DNA of 64,000 nt, taken from Oscillospiraceae bacterium. Its GTDB lineage: Bacteria; Bacillota; Clostridia; Oscillospirales; Oscillospiraceae. The DNA is taken from positions 1 through 64,000 of the forward strand of contig JAJQEJ010000059.1 in NCBI GenBank assembly GCA_021201735.1, written 5' to 3'. Under the pieces are notes generated by a model. It was not told where the DNA came from. It did not search any database and was given only the letters and a program-made list of their open reading frames with translations. How positions within the stretch are numbered: position 1 is the stretch's first letter; the number at the start of each line of letters is the position of its first letter. Below are positions 1 to 8,246 of the stretch, piece by piece. A program made the position numbers and the translations under genes.

Positions 1-55
1 CGTAAACGACGCGCAGGAAGAGATCTGGACGACCTATACCTACAGCGCAGGATAA
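1..55 (+). CDS. C-terminal end of an unidentified protein (5' end outside window)
   Basis: An open frame starting at base 2 runs 17 codons to a TAA at 53-55 and ends in residues TTYTYSAG. It is followed after about 35 bases by a strong intrinsic terminator on the same strand, which supports its being the tail of a real gene. Too little is present to identify the family. Confidence 0.55.
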   Translation, partial: VNDAQEEIWTTYTYSAG

Positions 56-88
56 ATCAAAGAAGACAATTTCAATTGAAAAACAACC

Positions 89-129
89 GGGCGTGTTGCA
101 GAAAAAAATCTGCAACACGCCCTTTTTTA
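89..129 (+). terminator. Rho-independent terminator after the upstream gene
   Basis: A perfect 13-bp stem (89-101 with 110-122, arm GGGCGTGTTGCAG) with an A-rich 8-base loop is followed directly by a run of six T. It separates the truncated upstream gene from the sigma-factor operon. Confidence 0.9.
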
Positions 130-170
130 TGATAGAGTATTTTTGTAACCGTCTCTGCTTTTTTGGTGTA

Positions 171-176
171 TATAAT
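171..176 (+). promoter_or_regulatory. -10 box (TATAAT) of the sigma/anti-sigma operon
   Basis: A perfect TATAAT lies 37 bases before the sigma-factor start. No well-placed TTGACA is seen. A TGTAACC element at 144-150 resembles ECF -35 boxes, so autoregulation by the encoded sigma factor is possible but not shown. Confidence 0.4.
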
Positions 177-212
177 AGCGTGTGCACACAAACACCGCCG
201 GTGAGGAAGAAA

Positions 213-797
213 ATGATGAACGAGCTTGCGCTGACGAACAAGTTAATACGCCAAAAGCGCGGCGCGCTGGAGAAGGTCATGGCGCAGTATACGCCTTACG
301 TCACAACGGTTGTGTTCAACGCGTGCGGCGGGGCACTGACGGCGGAGGATATGGAAGAGGTCGTCTCCGACACCTTTCTCCTCCTCTGGCAGAATACCCA
401 CCGGCTGAGGCCCGACCGGAGTGTCAAGCCCTATCTGGCGGCCATCGCCCGCAACGCGGCAAAAAACAAGCAGCGGGGCCTGCGGCCGGACCTCTGCCTG
501 TCAGACACCCTGTCCCTCCCCGATGCGTGTAATATAGAGGAACAGGTCGCGGAGCAGGAGCAGATGGACTACGTGCGGCAGAAGATTTCCGGCCTGCCCG
601 ACTTAGACCGTGACATTATGATCCGCTATTACTATGAAGAGCAGAAAGTGCGGGAGATCGCCCAAGCGCTCGGCATCAGCGTCTCTTCGGTCAAAATCAG
701 GCTGTATCGGAGCCGGAACGCCTTAAAAGCCGCGCTGCAATCCGATGCCGCAAATCAAACGGAAGGGGTGACTGCGGATGAATCAGCGGAAACATAA
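213..797 (+). CDS. ECF-type RNA polymerase sigma factor (sigma-70 family)
   Basis: Likely an alternative sigma factor that directs RNA polymerase to a stress regulon. The protein (about 194 aa) has a region-2 segment (about residues 20-90, with VVSDTFLLLWQN) and a region-4 helix-turn-helix near the C terminus (IAQALGISVSSVKIRLYRSR). This is the size and layout of ECF factors. I place the start at ATG 213 (or the adjacent ATG 216), because GAGGAAG lies just upstream; the longer frame back to 93 would run through the preceding terminator. The gene overlaps the next one by 20 bases, as in translationally coupled sigma/anti-sigma pairs. The inducing signal is unknown. Confidence 0.88.
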   Translation: MMNELALTNKLIRQKRGALEKVMAQYTPYVTTVVFNACGGALTAEDMEEVVSDTFLLLWQNTHRLRPDRSVKPYLAAIARNAAKNKQRGLRPDLCLSDTLSLPDACNIEEQVAEQEQMDYVRQKISGLPDLDRDIMIRYYYEEQKVREIAQALGISVSSVKIRLYRSRNALKAALQSDAANQTEGVTADESAET

Positions 798-2274
798 GCT
801 TGATGTGCTGGTGCAGCGCGCAGTCTCGTCCCGTTTTGGCGTCTCTTCCAAACAGATCCGGCAAGAGGTTAACATAACGCTAAATCAAGACGCGACGGAA
901 AGGAAACGATATATGAAACATAAAGCACTGCGGGCAGGTATCATCGCGGCTGTGCTCTGCTGTATCATCAGCGCCACCGCGTTCGCCGCTTACCACGCCG
1001 ACTATCTCGGCACCCTCTTTCGCGGCGACTTGGACATCCTGCCCACGGAGACAGCGCCGCAAACCATCGTGTTCGACGATTACACCTTCACCGTGCATCA
1101 GGTGGTCGCAGACGAAATCAACGCCTATATCATCTTCTCCCTGAGCCCGCGTACCGAGGCGGCAGCGGCGGCGCTGGCAGCATCTCCCTTTGATTTCGTG
1201 GAAAATATAGAAGTTTCGGCGCTGCCCGATTCCTCCATCACCTGGAACGGATACGGAACGAGCCGCTTGGCGGTCGAAGATGACACCGCGCAATACTTCT
1301 ACACGATGGAGTTTGGTAGCTATCAAAACCCGGATAAAGACCCTGTGCAGCTCAGCGTTTATGATCAGGCGCTCATCGTGCCGATGGACAGCGGTCTGGA
1401 CACCCTCAAACGGAGCATCGGCGCGGAGACGACGGATATCTACGGCAATGCATTCACCGTTTCCAGCCTAACCATCACGCCCATCAGTGTAAATATTAAC
1501 TTGGACGTCACCGCGTTTGGACAGGCGGCGGAAGCGCCGCTGTTCAGCAACCTGTACCCCGCGGTATTCTTCCGCATGGCGGACGGCAGCATTGTCACGC
1601 TTCGTCAATTGGGCGGCGTGGGGAACGGCGGAAGCGCCGACGCGCAAGGTGTCTTCAATATGAATACATCGGAACTAAGCGAAACTGCCTACGCCTGTCA
1701 GCGGAACTTCTACGAATTACTGGATGTCTCCAGCGTAGTAAGCGTGATTGTGGACGGCTTGGAGTATTCACTGCGCGATCTGGATGCCGCCCCGCCCGCC
1801 GTGCAGGTGCCGGAAGCGCTGCAGCAGTTTACGATAGACCTGTATATCCCTGACCGCGCCCGGTTCGACGCGGTGGCGGAAAAGAAATATGTCATTGAGC
1901 AGGAGAACGGCACGTCAATCATCACATATGGCTGGAACGATATCGACACAGACAAAGTCCCGGTCGCTGCCATTTGCAGCAAGCTCGGCGCGTATTGGAG
2001 CTGGGATGCGGACAGCGGCACGCTGGTCATTGACTATCTGGGCAAGCGCATCGAACATACCATGGGCAGTGACGAGCGGATCACCCTGGATTACGACGGC
2101 GGCAGCCTGGAGATTGATCTGGAATCCATATGCGGCTTAGCGGTGATTGACGGAACGCTATACTGCAACTTAAACCTGTTTTACAGTTTCTATAACGTGC
2201 AATTCCAGCTATACAAGCTGCACCCGGACGCGACCGCCCCTTCCGACAAATATGGCTATATCGTCACACCATAA
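778..2274 (+). CDS. DUF4179-type membrane anti-sigma factor with C-terminal stalk-like domain
   Basis: Predicted to hold the upstream ECF sigma factor inactive at the membrane. It is 498 aa. About 55 N-terminal cytoplasmic residues are followed by one membrane segment (about residues 52-72, AGIIAAVLCCIISATAFAA) and a large extracytoplasmic region. The part after the membrane segment matches the DUF4179 pattern as I remember it. The last 140 residues (VPVAAICSKLGAYWSWDADS) resemble copper-amine-oxidase-N/stalk domains. The ATG at 778 lies inside the sigma gene, which indicates coupling. Its regulated intramembrane proteolysis and ligand are unknown. Confidence 0.78.
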   Translation: MNQRKHKLDVLVQRAVSSRFGVSSKQIRQEVNITLNQDATERKRYMKHKALRAGIIAAVLCCIISATAFAAYHADYLGTLFRGDLDILPTETAPQTIVFDDYTFTVHQVVADEINAYIIFSLSPRTEAAAAALAASPFDFVENIEVSALPDSSITWNGYGTSRLAVEDDTAQYFYTMEFGSYQNPDKDPVQLSVYDQALIVPMDSGLDTLKRSIGAETTDIYGNAFTVSSLTITPISVNINLDVTAFGQAAEAPLFSNLYPAVFFRMADGSIVTLRQLGGVGNGGSADAQGVFNMNTSELSETAYACQRNFYELLDVSSVVSVIVDGLEYSLRDLDAAPPAVQVPEALQQFTIDLYIPDRARFDAVAEKKYVIEQENGTSIITYGWNDIDTDKVPVAAICSKLGAYWSWDADSGTLVIDYLGKRIEHTMGSDERITLDYDGGSLEIDLESICGLAVIDGTLYCNLNLFYSFYNVQFQLYKLHPDATAPSDKYGYIVTP

Positions 2275-2278
2275 ATAA

Positions 2279-2313
2279 CGACTGCCCCCTGTCACGTTGA
2301 CAGGGGGCAGTCG
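2279..2313 (+). terminator. Perfect 16-bp hairpin after the anti-sigma gene
   Basis: Arms 2279-2294 and 2298-2313 (CGACTGCCCCCTGTCA) are perfectly complementary around a 3-base loop, directly after the stop codon. There is no T-run now because repeat copy A starts one base later. On the far side of that repeat the sequence resumes with GGCAGTC then AGATTTT, so a T-rich tail may have been displaced by the insertion. Confidence 0.7.
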
Positions 2314-2547
2314 CAGACTGAAGACAAAAGGGATCGGCTTGCAAGCCGGAACGGAAGATAGTGTGAAAGACTAGCCCGCAGGCTGTTTCGGAGCACAACC
2401 GCCCGTAGGGCGGCACTTAGTGCGGAGATAACCCATCAGGGGTGTCTTTCGCGTGCAATCGTCCGCCCGCAGGCGACATTTTTGCAATCATATTACGGTT
2501 TGATTGCAAAAATGCCTCAGCCTGTAGACTTTGTCTACAGGCTGAGG
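2314..2547. repeat. Interspersed MITE-like repeat, copy A (234 bp)
   Basis: This non-coding element occurs three times in the window (also 14653-14848 and, inverted, 32786-32960). One end reads CAGACTGAAGACAAAAGGG. The other is a perfect palindrome built on CTGTAGACAAAGTCTACAG. The two ends are imperfect inverted repeats of each other around (C)TGTAGACAAA. Shared internal blocks include CCCATCAGGGGTGTCTTTC, CGTCCGCCCGCAGGCGACA and a hairpin of TTTTGCAATCATAT type. GGCAGTC is found on both sides and may be a target duplication. Its end hairpin could also terminate the minus-strand zinc operon. Confidence 0.8.
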
Positions 2548-2557
2548 CAGTCAGATT

Positions 2558-3052
2558 TTAGAGCACGACAAGCGCGCTCGCATCGACATAATAATAGGTA
2601 ATGCCCAGCTCCTCATAGCTGCGGAACACGCCCTCCACCTCCACCTTTGTATCGTCGGCGGGGAAATCCTGCGGGTAGGTATGGCCCTCCCAGCTAAACT
2701 CCAGCCCCTGCTGGCAGCAGGCGGTGGCGTCCTCCACGATGACATAGTGGTAATATAGCCCCGTCTCCTCATAATAGGAGGCGTAGTAGAGTCCGTCCAT
2801 CCGAATCGTCCTGCCGATGTAGTCGTCGGGCGTGGTCATGATGTTATTGACCTCCGCGTAGACCATGACACTGCTCAGCTCGGTCAGATCTACAACCTCT
2901 CCCGCGCCGAAGGCACTGGTCAGGCCGGCCGACGCCGCCGGAGATGGCGTAGCCGAGACCGGTGGCTCCTGCGCGGCGTCCGCGCCGCAGCCGGTCAGTG
3001 CACCGAGAGCAGTCACCGCGCAGAGCGCCGTCAAGCAGAGTAGTTTTTTCAT
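2558..3052 (-). CDS. Small lipoprotein at the end of the zinc-uptake operon
   Basis: A 164-aa lipoprotein with a type II signal peptide (MKKLLCLTALCAVTALGALTGC, lipobox LTGC). A Ser/Pro/Ala-rich linker is followed by a compact domain (about residues 55-164) with YIGRTIRMDG and a CC pair (ATACCQQGLEF). The start at 3052 overlaps the znuB stop as ATGA and is preceded by AGGAGG, so it is co-translated with the transporter. The context implies a periplasmic-side role in zinc handling, for example metal capture or chaperoning. The domain looks OB-fold-like to me, but this is inference and I cannot name a family. Confidence 0.75.
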   Translation of the reverse strand: MKKLLCLTALCAVTALGALTGCGADAAQEPPVSATPSPAASAGLTSAFGAGEVVDLTELSSVMVYAEVNNIMTTPDDYIGRTIRMDGLYYASYYEETGLYYHYVIVEDATACCQQGLEFSWEGHTYPQDFPADDTKVEVEGVFRSYEELGITYYYVDASALVVL

Positions 3053-3900
3053 CTGGTACCTCCTGTCACATAGCCGAGCAGCATGAAAATGCCGAAGGCG
3101 ACAATATCGACCGCGACAATCGTCGCGCCCACCGGTGTCCCCGCCAGAATGGAGATAAGCAGGCCCAGCGTGGCGCAAACGACCGAGAGAATGGCGGCGC
3201 ATAGGATCACGGCGCGAAAGCTTTTGAACAGCCGCATCGCGGAGAGCGCCGGGAAAATCACCAGCGCGGAAATGAGCAGGGAGCCGACCAGATTCATCGC
3301 CAGCACGATGATCACGGCGATGACCACCGCGATGAGCAGGTTATAGAGATCGGTCCGCGTACCGGTCGCCCGCGCAAAGGTCTCGTCAAAGGTCACGGCG
3401 AAAATCTTGTTGTAGAAGAGGACAAAGACCGCAATCACGACGATGGACATGATAATACACAGGCGCACGTCGGTAATGTTCAGCGTCAGGATGGATGTGG
3501 AGCCAAAGAGTGTGGAGCACACGTCTCCTGCGAGGTTGGAGGAGACGGAGAAGACATTCATAATGAGATACCCCACCGCGAGCGCCCCGACCGAGAGCAT
3601 GGCAATCATCGCGTCGCCCTTAATTTTGGTGTTCTGCCCGGTGCGCAGGAGCAGGATGGCAAACACAATGGTTACAGGCATGACGAGGAGCATGTTGTTC
3701 GAGAGATTCAGCACCGTCGCCACCGCCACCGCGCCGAACGCGACGTGGGAGAGTCCGTCGCCGATGAAGGAAAAGCGCTTGAGCACAAGCGTCACGCCCA
3801 AAAGCGAGGAGCACAGGGCGATGAGCACCCCCACAATCACGGCGTAGCGCACAAACGGATAGGAAAAATACAGCGCCAGCTTATCCACGATTTCCGCCAC
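3049..3900 (-). CDS. znuB: Zinc/manganese ABC transporter, membrane permease (ZnuB type)
   Basis: Integral membrane subunit of a high-affinity divalent-metal importer of the ABC-3 family. The protein is 283 aa with 7-9 hydrophobic segments and the family signature GDGLSHVAFGAVA near residue 50. The GTG start at 3900 shares its G with the TAG stop of the ATPase gene; the 3' end overlaps the lipoprotein gene by 4 bases. Zinc rather than manganese is inferred from the Fur-family gene at the head of the operon and the His/acid-rich loop of the binding protein. Confidence 0.92.
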   Translation of the reverse strand: MAEIVDKLALYFSYPFVRYAVIVGVLIALCSSLLGVTLVLKRFSFIGDGLSHVAFGAVAVATVLNLSNNMLLVMPVTIVFAILLLRTGQNTKIKGDAMIAMLSVGALAVGYLIMNVFSVSSNLAGDVCSTLFGSTSILTLNITDVRLCIIMSIVVIAVFVLFYNKIFAVTFDETFARATGTRTDLYNLLIAVVIAVIIVLAMNLVGSLLISALVIFPALSAMRLFKSFRAVILCAAILSVVCATLGLLISILAGTPVGATIVAVDIVAFGIFMLLGYVTGGTR

Positions 3901-4616
3901 TATGCGTCCCCCCCTGTCAGGCGCGCAAAGGCGGCGCCGATTTCGCTTTTTTTATATGCTTCCTTTGTCCCGTAAAAGAGGGGCTTATGGCTGCCGATGT
4001 GCAGGATGTGGCTTGCGTACCGCACCGCCGCGGCAATGTCGTGGGAGATCATGATGATGGTGATCCCCTCCTCGGCATTGAGCGTCTCAATCAGCCGGTA
4101 CATATCCGCCGCCGCCTTCGGGTCAAGCCCCGCAATCGGCTCGTCTAAAAGTAGAAGCTTGCGCGTCGCGCACAGCGCCCGCGCAAGCAACACCCGCTGC
4201 TGCTGTCCGCCTGAGAGCTCCCGGTAGCACGACCCCGCGAGCGGCGCTATGCCGAGCTTTTCCATGTTTTCATCCGCCATGCGCTTTTCCGCCTTCCGGT
4301 AAAACGGGCGCAGGCCGCTGCGGTTGAGGCAGCCGGAGCGCACGATCTCGCGCACGGAGGCGGGGAAATCCTTCTGCACCTCCGTCTGCTGCGGCAGATA
4401 GCCGATTTCGCTTTGTCTGAGCCCATCCCCTGTCTCAATCTCACCCGACACGGCAGGCATCAGCCTGAGCAGTGTCTTGACCAGCGTACTCTTCCCCGAA
4501 CCGTTTTCCCCCACGATACACAGATAGTTTCCCGCTTGAATGGAAAAGGACAGGTCGGAGACAATCGTTTTTCCTTCGTAGCCGAGCGCGAGATTGCGAC
4601 AGATAAGCTGTGCCAT
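3900..4616 (-). CDS. znuC: Zinc ABC transporter ATP-binding protein (ZnuC type)
   Basis: Cytoplasmic ATPase that powers metal import through ZnuB. The 238-aa protein has Walker A GENGSGKST (about residue 37), signature LSGGQQQR, Walker B LLLLDEP followed by the D-loop GLD, and the switch His in MISHD. The ATG at 4616 lies 20 bases downstream of the binding-protein gene, with a GGAGG motif upstream. Gene order and overlaps show a single transcript from zur to the lipoprotein gene. Confidence 0.95.
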   Translation of the reverse strand: MAQLICRNLALGYEGKTIVSDLSFSIQAGNYLCIVGENGSGKSTLVKTLLRLMPAVSGEIETGDGLRQSEIGYLPQQTEVQKDFPASVREIVRSGCLNRSGLRPFYRKAEKRMADENMEKLGIAPLAGSCYRELSGGQQQRVLLARALCATRKLLLLDEPIAGLDPKAAADMYRLIETLNAEEGITIIMISHDIAAAVRYASHILHIGSHKPLFYGTKEAYKKSEIGAAFARLTGGDA

Positions 4617-4636
4617 TGCGATGCAAAACCTCCTCT

Positions 4637-5644
4637 TTAGCTGAGCGCCTGTCTCAGCACGTCAAGATTGCCCTCCATGCGGGCGAGATAGGTGGCGGAT
4701 GCGAGGTCGGACGCGGTGACCGACTGCATGGAATCGAGCGCCAGAATCTCCTGATCCTGCCCCGCCGTCGCCGCAATCACCGTCTCGGCGATGGCGCGGT
4801 CGGAATGCTCCGTGACGAAAACGTACCGCAGGCCCAGCGCGTCAATCTTATCCGCCAGAAACGCGATCGTCTCAAAGCTCGCCTCCGTCTCTGCCGAGCA
4901 GCCCGGGAACGCCGCATAGTAGTCCAGATCGTAGTCGTCCACCAGATAGCGGAAGGGGAACCGGTCGCAGAAGAGCACCGTCCTGACCTGTGCCGCGTCC
5001 GTCACCTCCTGATAGGCCTGGTCGAGCGCCCGGAGCTCCTCCAGATACGCCGCGCAGTTCGTCTCGTAGTCCGCCGCGTGTGCCGCGTCGAGCGCGCCCA
5101 GCTGCGCTGTAATATAGCCGCAGAGGATTTCCGCGTTGCGCAGGGATAGCCAGACGTGCTCGTCGTATTCCGCCTCTTCCTCCGCCTCGGCTCCTGCGCC
5201 ATGTTCGTCCTCCTGCATCCCTTCCCGCAGCTCCTCCTCCTTGGCAGCGCCGCCGAGCGCCGCCATGAGGTTGATGACGATTCTGTCCTCGTTGCCCGCA
5301 TTTGCAAGGGCGTCCTCCACCCACGCATCCGACTCACCGCCGACGTAGAGGAACAGGTCGCAGTCGGCGATGGCGATCATGTCGTCCGCCGTCGGCTGGT
5401 AGCTGTGCAGGTCCACCCCGTTATCGAGCAGCATGGTCAGCTCCACATGGGACGCCTCGCCGCCCAGAATGTTCTTCACCCAGTCGTAGGGCGGGAAGAT
5501 GGTGGATACAATTTTCAGCGTGCCGGTCTCCTGCACCGCACCCGCCGCCGGACTCTGCACCGGCTCAGCCGTGTTTGCGCAGCCCGCAAACAGGCCGATC
5601 ATCACCGCGACCGCCAGCAGGCTTGCAATCCTCTTCTTTTTCAT
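4637..5644 (-). CDS. znuA: Zinc ABC transporter substrate-binding lipoprotein (ZnuA type)
   Basis: Extracytoplasmic metal-binding protein of the cluster 9 (TroA/ZnuA) fold that delivers zinc to ZnuBC. It is 335 aa with a lipobox (LFAGC, Cys about residue 22). Candidate ligands are the His in the DLHSYQPT segment, the His in YDEHVWLS, and later acidic/His residues (FVTEHSD). A Glu/His-rich loop (EDEHGAGAEAEEEAEYDEH) precedes the second ligand, as is common in zinc-specific members. It lies 27 bases after zur in the same operon. Confidence 0.93.
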   Translation of the reverse strand: MKKKRIASLLAVAVMIGLFAGCANTAEPVQSPAAGAVQETGTLKIVSTIFPPYDWVKNILGGEASHVELTMLLDNGVDLHSYQPTADDMIAIADCDLFLYVGGESDAWVEDALANAGNEDRIVINLMAALGGAAKEEELREGMQEDEHGAGAEAEEEAEYDEHVWLSLRNAEILCGYITAQLGALDAAHAADYETNCAAYLEELRALDQAYQEVTDAAQVRTVLFCDRFPFRYLVDDYDLDYYAAFPGCSAETEASFETIAFLADKIDALGLRYVFVTEHSDRAIAETVIAATAGQDQEILALDSMQSVTASDLASATYLARMEGNLDVLRQALS

Positions 5645-5671
5645 ATGTCTTGTCCCCTCCCCAATATACCT

Positions 5672-6067
5672 TTACCGCCGGCAACGGTCGCAGCAACCGT
5701 ACAGGACGGATTTTTTCCTGTCGATGGCAAAGTTGCTCCGGCTTTGAATGGTGCCGAGCAGCGTCTCCTCCGCCTGTCCGTCGAGGTGAAAGAGCTGCCC
5801 GCATGTCTCGCATTTTAAGTGGATGTGCTTTTCACACTCGCCCGACGCAAAATATTGGTACAAAAACCGGCGGCTGCCCACGACGGAGAACCGCTCCACC
5901 GCCCCCTCCTCCAGCATCTGGCCGAGGTTGCGGTAGATTGCGCTGACGCTGATGCCGCCCGCTCCGGAAAGCTGCTCCGCAAGCTCCTCCACCGCAAACT
6001 GCTGGTCGGGGTGCGCACGAAAAAACGTCTGGAGTATTTTCCGCTGCTCCGTATCATATTTTTTCAT
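5672..6067 (-). CDS. zur: Fur-family metal-responsive repressor, Zur-like
   Basis: Likely zinc sensor that represses its own operon. The 131-aa protein has an N-terminal winged helix (SVSAIYRNLGQMLEEG), a metal site His motif (KHIHLKCETC) and two CxxC pairs (CETC, CDRC) that fit the structural zinc of Fur/Zur proteins. The start at 6067 is preceded by AAGGAGG; the longer upstream frame would begin inside the promoter. It is first in the zur-znuACB operon, and a palindrome lies immediately downstream of its promoter. Zur is preferred over Fur or PerR because of the operon content. Confidence 0.88.
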   Translation of the reverse strand: MKKYDTEQRKILQTFFRAHPDQQFAVEELAEQLSGAGGISVSAIYRNLGQMLEEGAVERFSVVGSRRFLYQYFASGECEKHIHLKCETCGQLFHLDGQAEETLLGTIQSRSNFAIDRKKSVLYGCCDRCRR

Positions 6068-6082
6068 AACAGCGCCTCCTTG

Positions 6083-6107
6083 AAATTCGAGAATGATTCG
6101 CAAATTT
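6083..6107 (-). promoter_or_regulatory. Zur-box-like palindromic operator
   Basis: A 25-bp imperfect palindrome with 12-base half-sites AAATTCGAGAAT and ATTCGCAAATTT (10 of 12 positions symmetric) lies between the promoter and the zur start. This is where a Fur-family repressor would block transcription. Assignment to Zur is from position and symmetry. Confidence 0.7.
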
Positions 6108-6113
6108 AGGAAT

Positions 6114-6142
6114 AGTATATCCCTCTGCTTCTCCTTTGTCAA
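6114..6142 (-). promoter_or_regulatory. Promoter of the zur-znuACB operon
   Basis: On the minus strand, TTGACA (6142-6137) is followed after 17 bases by TATACT (6119-6114), close to the vegetative consensus. The Zur-box-like palindrome starts seven bases downstream of the -10 box. Confidence 0.85.
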
Positions 6143-6202
6143 TAAAAATCTTTGTTACCATTTGTATTTGAATTTTTGTTGACATAGAAAGGCAGAGGGC
6201 AG

Positions 6203-7996
6203 ATGATAAAATGCAATCAACGAAAGGGCTGGTTCATTTATATGGTGTATGCGAAACAGAAATTATCCGTGGTATTCATCGTTGTGATGGCGCTATTCCT
6301 ATCCGCTTGTGCAACGGATGTGGTTCCCGATGCAGCAACCGGAACAATCCTAGCGCCCTTGACGGCAAGCGATGTTTATCCCGACGGCCAGATTTTCGAG
6401 CCGGTTCCGGAAAGCTTCGCTGCATCATTTCAAGACCGCGCAGCAACACTGCATGTCCCGGATGCGCGCCACGGTGAACAGGCCATTGATATTCGAGCTG
6501 GACGGGATACATGGCAGGACAGCAGGCTGATTTATTTGGATTCTATACCGGATCAGAACATTTACCTGTATGGATATAACGATCCTGACGAAGCATACTT
6601 TGGAATCGGCCTGATACTGGATGTGGGCACAGAGCAGACAATCTATGCCTTCCCATACCGATACATAACCAATACCGCGCTTGCGCCAAGTATCGGTACA
6701 GACAAAAATGGGGATGAACTCTATATATCGGTACATCTCGGCAGCGGGACAGGCACAGCCATTTCAGAACTATACATATTTCAGATGAATGACATCACTG
6801 CGCCCCATCATTTAGAAACGAGCACTTTAGTCCATGCTCTGAACGAAAATATAAGCACGGCGTATGATACAGCGCGCCAGCAGGTCACGCTGTATTGGGA
6901 CGGCAGCAAAATTGCAGAAAGTGATTTTAGCGCGTTTGGCGCAACGCAAGAGAAGTCACTCGCCCCTGAACGCTTTTACTGCGGCAACCAAATAGATTAT
7001 TCCTTCGAGGATCATACCATAAAGCTAATCTTCCAGCCTACGCTTTACTTTGATCAGACCGGCGTGCAAGGAAGTATCGATATCTATTTGGAAAGTGAAG
7101 TCAGTCCTCTTTACAATCACGACGGGCTTATAACCGGTTTTGACCTTGGCAAAGCAGTTATTTCGGAGGATAACAGAATTGCCGTGCCATATGATTACGT
7201 TTTGAGCTTAGCAGCTGACGACACGGAAGTGCTCCTGAATGGCGCACCGGCCACCTTATCCAATGCCCCGCTCGTACAGGACGGAACGTTTTATCTCCCG
7301 CTGGAGGCGGTGGCTAAGGTATTGGGTGGCACCTATTCTTTCGCAGAGAACAAGGCGACGATTTCATTATTCGGATATGTGACAACCTATGAAATAGGCG
7401 CAACCACATTAATCGTGGATGGTGAACCCTGCGAAGTGAGCGATCCTTCTGCCACGCCCGCATTGATCCATGATACGGTGTATATCCCGGCTAAATTCCA
7501 ACCAAAGGATCGTAGTAATGGCCTTTATCATATCGACACGCATTTGATGGATATTGGGCAGCACAATATCGTGATCATCGGTGGCTCCGGCTCTCTGGAT
7601 GAAATGGGCACACAGGATATTCATATATATGACAGGTTCGATGCATTACCGGAGGAGACAATATCGCGGTTTACCAATGTAGAGACTGTAGGCCGCATCA
7701 ACGAATTAAATTACGATATTGTTAAATATGAGGCGGATGGGTTTGAGATTTATGTCATGCGCTGTGACAAAGATCACGAGGATACAGAAGGGATGAGCGG
7801 GCGCGTCTGCGCAATTCGTTTCACAGGCGATCAGGAAGCGACGAAGCGAGGACTGCGCGTGGGGGACTCCGCATATCGCGCCTTACGCCTCTATGGAGCG
7901 GAATCGTTCACAGGGTTCTTCACCTATACCACAACGGATGACACGGTGGACTTTATCCTGTTCTATACACGCTACTACGGCAGCCAATTTGCGTAA
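6203..7996 (+). CDS. Secreted lipoprotein with C-terminal copper-amine-oxidase-N (stalk) domain
   Basis: Surface lipoprotein of unknown role, up to 597 aa. A signal segment (KLSVVFIVVMALFLSAC, lipobox LSAC) precedes a beta-rich region to about residue 330. A stalk domain follows (about 340-430, VLLNGAPATL and GTFYLPLEAVAKVLGG), then a C-terminal domain ending LYGAESFTGFF. The start may be ATG 6203 or, leaving a more usual signal peptide, ATG 6242. The gene diverges from the zinc operon. A fragment of a paralogue of its C terminus lies on the opposite strand at 8099-8246. Confidence 0.7.
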   Translation: MIKCNQRKGWFIYMVYAKQKLSVVFIVVMALFLSACATDVVPDAATGTILAPLTASDVYPDGQIFEPVPESFAASFQDRAATLHVPDARHGEQAIDIRAGRDTWQDSRLIYLDSIPDQNIYLYGYNDPDEAYFGIGLILDVGTEQTIYAFPYRYITNTALAPSIGTDKNGDELYISVHLGSGTGTAISELYIFQMNDITAPHHLETSTLVHALNENISTAYDTARQQVTLYWDGSKIAESDFSAFGATQEKSLAPERFYCGNQIDYSFEDHTIKLIFQPTLYFDQTGVQGSIDIYLESEVSPLYNHDGLITGFDLGKAVISEDNRIAVPYDYVLSLAADDTEVLLNGAPATLSNAPLVQDGTFYLPLEAVAKVLGGTYSFAENKATISLFGYVTTYEIGATTLIVDGEPCEVSDPSATPALIHDTVYIPAKFQPKDRSNGLYHIDTHLMDIGQHNIVIIGGSGSLDEMGTQDIHIYDRFDALPEETISRFTNVETVGRINELNYDIVKYEADGFEIYVMRCDKDHEDTEGMSGRVCAIRFTGDQEATKRGLRVGDSAYRALRLYGAESFTGFFTYTTTDDTVDFILFYTRYYGSQFA

Positions 7997-8066
7997 TATG
8001 CAAGTACGATGATGAAGATATTGTATATCAGCGTCAAGCAGGTGGCTAACCTGTCCAGATGAAAAC

Positions 8067-8100
8067 AACACAAGTCGGGGCCGACGCCTCGACTTGTGTT
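8067..8100. terminator. Hairpin between convergent genes
   Basis: An 11-bp stem (8067-8077 with 8090-8100, arm AACACAAGTCG) sits between the lipoprotein gene and the convergent ppa/pseudogene unit. It lacks a clear T-run, so its termination role is tentative; the minus side is followed by GTTTTC. Confidence 0.5.
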
Positions 8101-8246
8101 AATCCATTGCATAGTAGCTGAAGCGCGTCACCTTCCCCTGCGCAAATTCCACATCAATCCAGCCCGTGGTGCCACCGTGATATCCGTACAGAGCGAAAAA
8201 CCGCTCCTCACTGTCTCCAACGTATAAGCCCTCCTGCTTCAGCGAC
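8099..8246 (-). pseudogene. Remnant of a paralogue of the 6203-7996 lipoprotein (C-terminal fragment)
   Basis: Reading the minus strand past the ppa stop, an open frame gives KQEGLYVGDSEERFFALYGY and continues to a TAA at 8101-8099. It aligns with the C-terminal residues GLRVGDSAYRALRLYG of the neighbouring lipoprotein: GL-VGDS and LYG are shared at the same spacing. There is no start codon of its own; upstream the frame runs into the 3' end of ppa in another register. I read it as a decayed gene whose 5' part was lost at the ppa junction. Confidence 0.6.
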
